A stretch of DNA of 64,000 nucleotides from Acidobacteriota bacterium (GTDB lineage: Bacteria; Acidobacteriota; Vicinamibacteria; Vicinamibacterales; UBA8438): the NCBI GenBank assembly GCA_009838525.1, contig VXRJ01000018.1:186001-250000 (forward strand). Direction: 5' to 3'. Below the pieces are notes generated by a model. That model worked only from the letters and a program-made list of their open reading frames with translations. It searched no databases and was not told the DNA's origin. Position numbers and translations under genes: made by a program. Numbering within the stretch: the stretch's first letter is position 1; every line of letters starts with the position of its first letter. Positions 57,335 to 64,000 of this stretch are shown here, piece after piece.

Positions 57335-58402
57335 TCAGGCCGCTTCCACTCTGTCGGCAATGGCGTCGGCCACATCGGCGGTGGAAGCGGTCCCGCCCAA
57401 ATCCCGTGTAAGCACCGTCCCTTCGGCTATCTGCGCTTCGATCGCGGTAACGATGGCACTGGCCGCGGCCGTCTGCCGCAGGTGATCGAGCATCATCGCG
57501 GCCGTCCAGATCTGGCCAATCGGGTTGGCGATTCCTTTGCCGGCAATGTCCGGCGCCGAGCCGTGAACGGGTTCGAACATCGAGGGAGAGGTCCGTTCCG
57601 GATTGAGGTTGGCGCCCGGCGCGAGGCCAATCGAGCCGGCCACGGCCGGGCCGATATCGGAGAGGATGTCCCCGAAGAGGTTGCTGGCGACAATCACGTC
57701 GAACCAGTCGGGATGTTGCACCAGATGCGCCGAGAGGATGTCGATGTGAAACTGATCGGTCGTGACGTCCGGATAGTCGGCCGCGATGGCCGCGAACCGT
57801 TCGTCCCAGTACGGCATGCTGTGGATGATGCCGTTCGATTTCGTCGCGGACGTCAGATGGCGTTTTTCGCGCGACCGGGCCAACTTGAACGCATAACGGA
57901 TGATGCGATCGACGCCCCGCCGGGTGAAGACCGCCTGCTGGACCGCCAGTTCGTCGTCGGTTCCCGCATAGAGTCGGCCGCCGATCTCCGAGTACTCCCC
58001 TTCATTGTTCTCGCGAACGACGATGAAGTCGATCTCCTCCGGCTGCCGGTTGGCAAGCGGTGAGCGGACACCGGGCAACAGCCGCACCGGACGGAGGTTC
58101 ACATACTGTGTGAACGTCCGCCTGATCGGAATGAGCAGGCCCCAGAGGGACACGTGGTCCGGCACGCCCGGCCAGCCGACGGCGCCGAGAAAGATGGCGT
58201 CATGGGGCCGAAGGCGATCGAGGCCGTCGGCCGGCATCATCTGACCGGTGTCGGCGTACCGCTCGCAGCCCCAATTGAACGTCGTCCAGTTGCACCTGAA
58301 ACGGAAGCGCCGTCCAGCCGCCTCCACGACGCGGATCGACGCAGGGACCACTTCCTGGCCGATGCCGTCGCCAGGGATGACCGCGATAGAGTAACTGGCC
58401 AA
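57335..58402 (-). CDS. Tartrate/D-malate dehydrogenase-like decarboxylating dehydrogenase
   Basis: 355 aa of the isocitrate/isopropylmalate dehydrogenase family. IAVIPGDGIGQEVVP, IRRTFTQYVNLRPVRLLPGV, VVRENNEGEYSEIGGR, SNLFGDILSDIGPAVAGSIGLAP and FEPVHGSAPDIAGKGIANP. RENNEGEYS and the LRPVR segment match tartrate dehydrogenase/D-malate dehydrogenase more than LeuB. TTG start 1 bp after the amt stop, so it may be the last gene of glnK-amt. An inhibitor-free substrate assignment is not possible. Confidence 0.85.
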   Translation of the reverse strand: MASYSIAVIPGDGIGQEVVPASIRVVEAAGRRFRFRCNWTTFNWGCERYADTGQMMPADGLDRLRPHDAIFLGAVGWPGVPDHVSLWGLLIPIRRTFTQYVNLRPVRLLPGVRSPLANRQPEEIDFIVVRENNEGEYSEIGGRLYAGTDDELAVQQAVFTRRGVDRIIRYAFKLARSREKRHLTSATKSNGIIHSMPYWDERFAAIAADYPDVTTDQFHIDILSAHLVQHPDWFDVIVASNLFGDILSDIGPAVAGSIGLAPGANLNPERTSPSMFEPVHGSAPDIAGKGIANPIGQIWTAAMMLDHLRQTAAASAIVTAIEAQIAEGTVLTRDLGGTASTADVADAIADRVEAA

Positions 58403-58403
58403 G

Positions 58404-59774
58404 CTACAGCGTGAATCCGCGCTCGTCGTGCAGCGAAATGTCGAGACCGACGGATTCCTCTTCGGCGGTTACGCGAATCCCCATCATGGCATCGACCAGC
58501 TTGATGAGGACCAGCGTCACGACCGCGCTGTAGACGATCGTTGCCGCGGCCCCGACAAACTGCAGCCAGAGTTGCGGGCCAATGCCGCTGTCGAGGCCCG
58601 AGCCGCCAAACGCCTGGGCCGCGAAGACGCCGGTGAGGATCGCGCCCACGAACCCACCCACGCCGTGGACACCGAAGACGTCGAGCGAATCGTCGTAGCC
58701 CAAGGCGCGTTTCAGGTTGCTCGAAGCGTAGAAACAGCAGATCCCTGACGCCGCACCGATTGCCAGTGCGCCGATCGGTCCGACGAATCCGGACGCCGGC
58801 GTGATGGCGACGAGGCCGGCGACCGCGCCGGTGGCGATTCCCAGGACGCTCGGCTTCCCGTGGCGCATCCACTCCGCGAGCATCCAGGCGAAGCCGGCGG
58901 TGGCGGTGGCGATGTGGGTTACCGCCATGGCCATACCGGCAACGCCGTCCGCCGCCAGTTGGCTACCGGCATTGAAGCCGAACCAGCCGACCCAGAGCAT
59001 CGAGGCGCCCACCACCGTCAGCACCAGGCTGTTGGGTGGCATCGGCGTTCCCGGGAAGCCCTGCCTCCCCCCTAGGACGATGCATAGCACCAGCGCCGCC
59101 ACGCCGGCGTTGATGTGAACAACGGTGCCGCCGGCGAAGTCGAGCACGCCCATCTCGCCGAGCCAGCCGCCGCCCCAGACCCAGTGGGCGACCGGGGCGT
59201 ACACGATGCTCACCCAGAGCGCCATGAAGACCATCATCGACGAGAACTTCATGCGCTCGGCGAACGCGCCGACCATCAGCGCAGGCGTGATGATCGCAAA
59301 GGTGAGCTGGAACATCTGAAAGACGGTTTCCGGGATCGTTCCCGAGACGGTGTCGACCCCGACGTCCGAGAGGAAGAACTTCCCGACTCCGACGAACGCA
59401 TTGAGCCCTCCGCCATCCCCGAACGCCAGACCGTAGACGTACACCGTCCACAGAATGGTCACCATGCAGGTGATGGCGAAGCACTGCATCATCACGGACA
59501 GGACATTCTTGGCGCGGACCAGGCCCGCGTAGAAGAGGGAAAGCCCCGGAATGGTCATGAAGAGTACCAGGACGCTTGAAGTCAGCATCCAGGCGGTGTC
59601 GCCGGAGCTCAGTTCCTGCGCCCAGGCGGCTCGCGGCGCGAACAGCAGAATGGTGGCGGCCGCGGCGCCGGCGTACAGTCTCTTATGGCCAATGGACCAT
59701 GGCGCACCCGTGTCGCCGCGGCGGTAAACTGCCGCCGCCGGCAGCAGCTGCGACAGCAGCGATTGTCTTGTCAT
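58404..59774 (-). CDS. amt: Ammonium transporter Amt
   Basis: 456 aa. N-terminal signal sequence-like region (about 30-52, ending AWAQ), then 11 membrane segments. IPGLSLFYAGLVRAKNVLSVMMQ, QLTFAIITPALMVGAFAERMKF, the conserved pore His in DFAGGTVVHINAG and DVFGVHGVGGFVGAILTGVF. It lies 12 bp after glnK, the classical pair. The start is supported by AAGGGGG 7 nt upstream. Confidence 0.94.
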   Translation of the reverse strand: MTRQSLLSQLLPAAAVYRRGDTGAPWSIGHKRLYAGAAAATILLFAPRAAWAQELSSGDTAWMLTSSVLVLFMTIPGLSLFYAGLVRAKNVLSVMMQCFAITCMVTILWTVYVYGLAFGDGGGLNAFVGVGKFFLSDVGVDTVSGTIPETVFQMFQLTFAIITPALMVGAFAERMKFSSMMVFMALWVSIVYAPVAHWVWGGGWLGEMGVLDFAGGTVVHINAGVAALVLCIVLGGRQGFPGTPMPPNSLVLTVVGASMLWVGWFGFNAGSQLAADGVAGMAMAVTHIATATAGFAWMLAEWMRHGKPSVLGIATGAVAGLVAITPASGFVGPIGALAIGAASGICCFYASSNLKRALGYDDSLDVFGVHGVGGFVGAILTGVFAAQAFGGSGLDSGIGPQLWLQFVGAAATIVYSAVVTLVLIKLVDAMMGIRVTAEEESVGLDISLHDERGFTL

Positions 59775-59786
59775 GCCTGGCCCCCT

Positions 59787-60125
59787 TCAGAGCGCGCTCG
59801 GACCTGTTTCGCCAGTCCGGATTCGGATCGCCTGCCCAATATCCACGACGAACAGCTTGCCGTCACCGATCTGGCCGCTGCGGGCCGCAGTGGTAATCGC
59901 TTCGATGACGGCGTCGCACTTGTCGTCGTCCACCACTATTTCGACTTTCGTCTTCGGAACGAAGTCGATGGAGTACTCGGCGCCGCGGTACATCTCCTTG
60001 TGTCCCTTCTGGCGGCCGTAGCCCTTCACCTCGGTTGCCGTGAGCGCGTTGACACCCAAGGCAAGCAGCGCGTCGCGTACATCGTCGACGATGTGGGGTC
60101 TGATGATCGCGATGACCAGTTTCAT
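59787..60125 (-). CDS. glnK: Nitrogen regulatory protein PII (GlnK/GlnB)
   Basis: 112 aa. T-loop with Tyr51, the uridylylation site (MYRGAEYSIDF), and C-terminal GDGKLFVVDIGQAIRIRTGETG. Binds ATP/ADP and 2-oxoglutarate and blocks Amt under ammonium sufficiency. AAAGGAG ribosome site before the ATG; TATAGT at 60188-60183 without a clear -35 and no sigma54 element that I can see. Confidence 0.95.
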   Translation of the reverse strand: MKLVIAIIRPHIVDDVRDALLALGVNALTATEVKGYGRQKGHKEMYRGAEYSIDFVPKTKVEIVVDDDKCDAVIEAITTAARSGQIGDGKLFVVDIGQAIRIRTGETGPSAL

Positions 60126-60204
60126 GCAGGGACTCCTTTCTCGCTCCGGTGGTGGCTGGCGAGCGCCGCCACGAGACGATTCACTATAGCAGACAGGTCT
60201 AGTA

Positions 60205-60225
60205 GGCCGTGGTGAAACCGCCGGG
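60205..60225 (-). repeat. Dispersed repeat, diverged copy 4
   Basis: The minus strand reads GGCGGTTTCACCACGGCC, sharing the 13-nt core GGTTTCACCACGG with the elements at 11.9 and 61.8 kb but not their left part. It lies just upstream of the glnK -10 box. Confidence 0.45.
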
Positions 60226-60257
60226 CAGATCGGCGCTTCGAGCCCGGATTTGGTGTG

Positions 60258-60334
<77 letters not shown>

Positions 60335-60412
60335 TCCCCGTGGAAGAGTGAAATGCTAGCATGGCAGGCTGGGTCGGTCAACGCCGGTCCGACCGGTAGG
60401 GAGTCAGGCGCA

Positions 60413-60751
60413 ATGACGCAGGAGAGTGCCAGGGAGGCGGTGGTGGCATGGACGACTCTGCCGCCCGAAACGGACGCGACCGTCTTCGCCCGCGTTCTTG
60501 TTGACGAACGCCTTGCCGCGTGCGTCACCTGTTGTGGCTCCGTCCTGTCGGTCTACCGCTGGCAGGGTGATGTCGAGCAGGGGGACGAGCAGCTCGTCAT
60601 GATCAAGACGACGCGCCCGCGGGTCGATGCCCTTCGCGCGCGCGTGATCGACCTGCATCCGTACGACACACCGGAGTTCATCGTGGTTCCGGTAGTCGAC
60701 GGAGCCCCGGACTACCTGCACTGGGTCAGCGAGTCGACGCGTTCCGCTTGA
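60413..60751 (+). CDS. cutA: Divalent-cation tolerance protein CutA
   Basis: 112 aa trimeric ferredoxin-like fold related to PII. VVAWTTLPPETDATVFARVLV, RLAACVTCCGSVLSVYRWQG and the C-terminal PYDTPEFIVVPVVDG...YLHWV are diagnostic. Its 3' end overlaps the convergent DUF368 gene by 26 bp. Confidence 0.94.
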   Translation: MTQESAREAVVAWTTLPPETDATVFARVLVDERLAACVTCCGSVLSVYRWQGDVEQGDEQLVMIKTTRPRVDALRARVIDLHPYDTPEFIVVPVVDGAPDYLHWVSESTRSA

Positions 60752-61619
60752 CCTGGCCCAGGTACGAAATCCCCCAGGAGCAGAGGAAACCGGTCGCGAC
60801 CAGCGTGAGGGCGGCGCTCGCCTGCCACGGGGTTGGCGTGGCGTCGCCGAACGGCCACAGGCCGATGACGGCGCCCAGAAGGAGGCCGAGCAGGAAACCG
60901 AGGGTTGCGCGTTCGTGGCGGGCGAGCAGGAGCTTGACGATGTTGCTCACGCCGACAATGCCCACCCCGACGCCGACCGCCACCGGAGCCAGCACGTTCG
61001 CGGTTGTCAGCACGGCCGCGATGTCTGCCGATCGTCCAGCGTCCGCCGCAGTCGCCACGGCATCCACTATGGTTCGGTACTGTCCCAGTATCAGTAGCAG
61101 GTAGGCGCCGGACACGCCGGGCAGGATCATCGCCGCGCCGCCCGCCGCTCCCGCCAACACGAGCAACAGCACGGCCGACAGGCCTGACGCGCCTCCATGC
61201 CCGAAACTCTCGGGGTCGATCACCGCGAGCAGCGCCATCATGATGATGGCGGTGGTCGCGTTCAGCACGATCGTTGCGTCCAGCGGCCGTACGGCGGCCC
61301 ACAGCATTGGTACGCCGCCGAGGGTGAGGCCGATGAAGAGGCTGTACATGGCCCAGGGTGATCGATCGAGCGCTGCGGCGATCAGTCCCGCGCCACCCGC
61401 CACGGCGAGCACCGCGGCGCATCCGACCGAGGCGAGCATCACCAGCACGGCCGGCCGGAGGCGGAGAGTTGATACTTCGGCCACGCCGCTTATGAACTGC
61501 GGGTAGATACCCACCGCAAGCAGCATCGTCCCGCCCGAGATCCCAGGGACGAGATTGGCCAGACCCATGAACGCGCCGCCAACGACGCTGCGGACGATCA
61601 AGTCCGCACCGAGCACCAT
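60726..61619 (-). CDS. DUF368 membrane protein (undecaprenyl-phosphate translocase PopT family)
   Basis: 297 aa with about eight membrane segments in two repeated halves. Each half carries a NLVPGISGGTM / ILPGVSGAYLL motif. DUF368 proteins (PopT) have been reported to recycle undecaprenyl phosphate across the inner membrane for peptidoglycan and other wall polymers. I chose the ATG at 61619; TACAAT ends 9 nt before it and no Shine-Dalgarno is visible, whereas the TTG at 61661 lies upstream of that -10 box. Confidence 0.88.
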   Translation of the reverse strand: MVLGADLIVRSVVGGAFMGLANLVPGISGGTMLLAVGIYPQFISGVAEVSTLRLRPAVLVMLASVGCAAVLAVAGGAGLIAAALDRSPWAMYSLFIGLTLGGVPMLWAAVRPLDATIVLNATTAIIMMALLAVIDPESFGHGGASGLSAVLLLVLAGAAGGAAMILPGVSGAYLLLILGQYRTIVDAVATAADAGRSADIAAVLTTANVLAPVAVGVGVGIVGVSNIVKLLLARHERATLGFLLGLLLGAVIGLWPFGDATPTPWQASAALTLVATGFLCSWGISYLGQVKRNASTR

Positions 61620-61694
61620 GCGTGCGCCATTGTACGCCGCCGACGGGCCGAGCGCGGGCAAGAGGGAGTGGGGTAGGCGGGTGCTACGATGTAA

Positions 61695-61731
61695 CAGCCG
61701 GTGGTGAAACCCCCGCTACATTCGAGCGGCG
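61695..61731 (-). repeat. Dispersed repeat, copy 2
   Basis: Inverse copy of the 11908-11943 element: 36 of 37 positions match apart from one extra G and one G/C change. It includes the hairpin CCGCT-CGAATGT-AGCGG. It faces copy 3 about 80 bp downstream. Confidence 0.7.
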
Positions 61732-61812
61732 ATACATCCCGGCTGAACGGCGTTGCTCCTCGGTCGCATATGGCCAATATGCCCCCTCGTCGCAACTTGT
61801 CAGCCGGGCGCC

Positions 61813-61853
61813 TCGCCGCTCTCGGTGCGACGCGGGGTTTCACCACGGGCTGT
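61813..61853 (+). repeat. Dispersed repeat, copy 3 (diverged left half)
   Basis: The right half (GCGGGGTTTCACCACGGGCTG) is identical to copy 1 and complementary to copy 2. The left half starts TCGCCGCT like the others but diverges in the middle. Together with copy 2 it could form a stem of about 20 bp around a loop of about 100 nt, directly before the phosphatase gene. Confidence 0.6.
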
Positions 61854-61861
61854 TGACGGGG

Positions 61862-63907
61862 ATGGCACTCGAACGGAGGGAGTATTCGCTCTGGCCGGGC
61901 GTTACATCCTGGCCGGTGGCGGTGCTGCTGGCCGGCTCGGCCGCCAAGCTTCTCCTGCTGCCGTTCAGCGGCAATACGTTGGTCGCCTGGTTCGATAACG
62001 CCGCGTCGATCGCCCTGGCCGTCGGTCTCGGGTCGATCATCCTGACGCTTCTGGTCCGCCTTCAGCGCCGCCTGCTCTGGCGGGTCCGCCGGAAGCTGTT
62101 CCTTTCGTACATCTTCATCGGATTCGTGCCGGTCCTTCTGCTGATGGCGTTTTTCGCAGTCGCCTGGACGATGTCGGTGCTTCTGACGAGTACCGATCTT
62201 GTGCGCCGGGAACTCGCGAGCATCACCGCCGACGCGCAGATTGCCGCAGGCGGGCTAGGCGTTCGGTTGTCACGAGGGATGCCTCCGGAGCCAGCGCTGG
62301 CAGGCGTGCGACGGGCTGGGGGTCGGCGGTACGAAGGCATGTCGGCCGTGATGCTCGGATTGGCGGATGGAGAGTTGCCAGGCGTAGCCGGTCCCTGGGG
62401 GCACGCGCGACGGCCGGACCGACTGCCGTCCTGGATCGGGTCGGAGGACTTCGCCGGCCTGGTGACCCTGGGGGCGGACTACGCTCCGGTTGTTCGCGCC
62501 GTAGCGATGGTTGACCGCGCGGACGTGCGGGCGATCGTCGTGGACATCCCGCTTGACGAGAATGTCCTGCAGCGCATCGAAGTCTCCACCGGCGTGAGGA
62601 TGGATGCGGTCGGTTCGGACGCGGCGAACCCAGGTGCCGCCGGTCTTGTGATCCCTTCCGTCAGCGGCCTGTCGGGGGTTGGCCTCTGGGATGCAGTGGA
62701 TTGGGAGAGCGGCGAGGCGCGAACCATCAACCGCCCGATCCGGATCACGCCCGCGGCGTTTTATGCGCGCCTGTTCGGAACTGTCGATCTGAGCGATCCC
62801 GTCGCAGCACACTCGACGTTCCTGTTGCTGCTTGCCGTAATTGGAGGCCTCTTTCTCGTCATCGAAGTGGCTGCTCTGGTGATGGGTGGCGCCTTGGCCA
62901 AGTCGATAACCGGATCCGTACACGAGCTCTTCACTGGCACCGGCCGGGTCCGACGCGGCGACTTCACCCATCGCATCCGAATTACGTCGGGCGATCAGCT
63001 CGGTGACCTCGCCGAGTCGTTCAACTCGATGACTGCGAGTATCGAGAATCTCATGCATCAGGCGGCGGAGAAGAAACGACTGGAGGAAGAACTGCGCATC
63101 GCGCGCCAGATTCAGATGTCCCTTCTCCCGCGAGACGCGCTCTCGATTCCCGGTCTGACGATCACCGCGCTGTGCCGACCGGCACGAGAAGTGGGAGGTG
63201 ACTACTATGACGTCATACGGCTTGGCGAGCGCCGCCTCGGCATCCTCGTGGCCGACGTGTCGGGCAAGGGGGCGTCGGCCGCGCTCTACATGGCAGAGCT
63301 CAAGGGACTGATCCTGAGTCTGGGACAGATCTATGAATCGCCCCGCAAGCTGTTGAAGGAAACCAATCGGATCATGGCAGGCACGCTCGACGCGCGCAGC
63401 TTCATAACAATGCTCTACGCCGTGGTCGACCTCGAAGCCCGGACCCTGACCTACGCGCGCGCGGGCCACACGCCGCTCTTCTACGCGTCTTCGAACGGCG
63501 GAGCAGGCGCCGACTCGTTCGAAGTCCGCGTTCTGGCTCCGGATGGCCTCGTGCTGGGTTTGGCCGGGTTGGAAGAGCAGTTCAACAGCTTGATCGAACA
63601 GCACCGTCTCAGCATTCGGGAGGGCGATGTCGCCGTGCTCTTCACCGATGGCGTCAGCGAAGCCATGAACGAGGCCAACGACCTGTTCGGCGAGAAGCGC
63701 CTGCAGCACGTGATCGCCGAGAACGCGCATCTTCCGCCGGACGGACTGCGCGAGCAGGTCCTACGGGCCGTCGAGTCGTTCGTGGGTACTGCGGATCAGC
63801 ATGACGACATGACGATGGTGCTGCTTCGTATCGACGATGTCGGCCCGTCATCCAGTTCGGAGCCGCTGCCCGCCGCGGTGTCGACGCCAGAGACGGGTCG
63901 TGTCTGA
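61862..63907 (+). CDS. Membrane-bound PP2C/SpoIIE-type phosphatase with HAMP domain
   Basis: 681 aa from the ATG at 61862. Three N-terminal membrane segments (about 17-33, 46-66, 80-107), an extracytoplasmic sensor region (about 110-315), a membrane helix (about 318-342), HAMP (about 343-397), and a short coiled coil (AAEKKRLEEELRIARQIQMS). The SpoIIE phosphatase domain follows with GGDYYDV (about 445), DVSGKGASAALYMAELKG and ADQHDDMTMVLLR (about 645), which hold the metal Asp residues. Probably the input phosphatase of a partner-switching (anti-anti-sigma) pathway, though no such partners are in view. Its stop overlaps rnc. Confidence 0.9.
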   Translation: MALERREYSLWPGVTSWPVAVLLAGSAAKLLLLPFSGNTLVAWFDNAASIALAVGLGSIILTLLVRLQRRLLWRVRRKLFLSYIFIGFVPVLLLMAFFAVAWTMSVLLTSTDLVRRELASITADAQIAAGGLGVRLSRGMPPEPALAGVRRAGGRRYEGMSAVMLGLADGELPGVAGPWGHARRPDRLPSWIGSEDFAGLVTLGADYAPVVRAVAMVDRADVRAIVVDIPLDENVLQRIEVSTGVRMDAVGSDAANPGAAGLVIPSVSGLSGVGLWDAVDWESGEARTINRPIRITPAAFYARLFGTVDLSDPVAAHSTFLLLLAVIGGLFLVIEVAALVMGGALAKSITGSVHELFTGTGRVRRGDFTHRIRITSGDQLGDLAESFNSMTASIENLMHQAAEKKRLEEELRIARQIQMSLLPRDALSIPGLTITALCRPAREVGGDYYDVIRLGERRLGILVADVSGKGASAALYMAELKGLILSLGQIYESPRKLLKETNRIMAGTLDARSFITMLYAVVDLEARTLTYARAGHTPLFYASSNGGAGADSFEVRVLAPDGLVLGLAGLEEQFNSLIEQHRLSIREGDVAVLFTDGVSEAMNEANDLFGEKRLQHVIAENAHLPPDGLREQVLRAVESFVGTADQHDDMTMVLLRIDDVGPSSSSEPLPAAVSTPETGRV

Positions 63908-64000
63908 ACATCCGGACCGCGACCTTACCGATCTGGAAGCGCGGCTCGGCTACGCCTTCAGCGACCGGTTGCTGCTGGAGCGGGCGTTGACGCACCGATC
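63900..64000 (+). CDS. rnc: Ribonuclease III, N-terminal fragment (cut by window end)
   Basis: The GTG at 63900 overlaps the phosphatase stop. The 33 visible residues read ...LEARLGYAFSDRLLLERALTHRS, the conserved N-terminus of RNase III. The catalytic signature and dsRNA-binding domain lie beyond the window. Confidence 0.88.
   Translation, partial: MSEHPDRDLTDLEARLGYAFSDRLLLERALTHR

Noticed and set aside
61622-61861. N-terminal extension of the SpoIIE-type phosphatase
   Set aside because: It would translate through both facing repeat copies; the residues are unconserved and the membrane domain begins after the ATG at 61862.

Overview
The window is a dense, high-GC chromosomal segment of a Gram-negative bacterium. 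Its genes cover LPS Kdo synthesis, LolA-type lipoprotein transport, type IV pili with a secretin, and core metabolism. The gene complement (separate pilM/pilN, a 2-oxoacid:ferredoxin oxidoreductase in the TCA cluster, a bc-type complex with a giant multihaem cytochrome, KpsF/KdsB, LapB) looks most like Acidobacteriota (Vicinamibacteria-like). That placement is an inference from gene content, not a phylogeny. I see no phage, IS element, CRISPR array or plasmid signature; almost everything is housekeeping. Many genes overlap by 4 bp or start with GTG/TTG.

Layout. 1-2.3 kb: murB (cut by the window edge) and murA, with an Asp in place of the fosfomycin-target Cys. 2.3-5.2 kb (minus): a Cys-less rhodanese, LolA and a lipoprotein TPR-secretin, in an overlapping operon. 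5.3-6.6 kb: threonine synthase 1. 6.9-9.4 kb: two FtsX/MacB-type permeases. 9.45-11.9 kb: an 805-aa fusion of an AlkB-like membrane di-iron hydroxylase with a GlnE-like adenylyltransferase half whose catalytic acidic motif is lost; this is the most unusual gene here. 11.9-16.1 kb (minus): pilM-pilN-pilO/P fusion-pilQ. 16.3-21.2 kb: rplM-rpsI-rpsB-tsf-pyrH-frr and a second threonine synthase, then tRNA-Ala(CGC). 21.5-26.1 kb: M24 peptidase, thiE and two Na+-coupled amino-acid transporters. 26.2-33.6 kb: folD, then a minus-strand operon kdsB-pyrG-kdsA-kdsD-lapB-coaE, which makes CMP-Kdo and carries an LPS-synthesis regulator. 33.7-35.9 kb: a GspC/PilP-like protein and serA.

36.2-44.7 kb: icd-mdh-sucC-sucD-korA-korB-ndk-dcd, a TCA segment running from isocitrate to succinate through a ferredoxin-linked 2-oxoacid oxidoreductase. 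44.9-51.3 kb: a five-gene bc-type complex operon with a HEAT-repeat membrane protein, Rieske protein, cytochrome b6-like subunit, an enlarged subunit IV-like protein without a canonical PEWY motif, and a 941-aa cytochrome with eight CXXCH motifs and a coiled coil. 51.3-53.3 kb: divergent pncA/pncB (NAD salvage). 53.4-59.8 kb: pgi, an enoyl-CoA hydratase, a CaiB-type CoA-transferase and a tartrate/D-malate dehydrogenase-like enzyme. 58.4-60.1 kb: amt and glnK. 60.3-64 kb: initiator tRNA, cutA, a DUF368 membrane protein, a SpoIIE-type phosphatase and the start of rnc.

Two recurring non-coding patterns deserve attention. One is a dispersed repeat of about 36 bp with the core GGTTTCACCACGG, at 11.9, 60.2, 61.7 and 61.8 kb. 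The other is a set of genes whose -10 box lies only 6-9 nt before the start codon with no Shine-Dalgarno sequence, which suggests leaderless transcripts.
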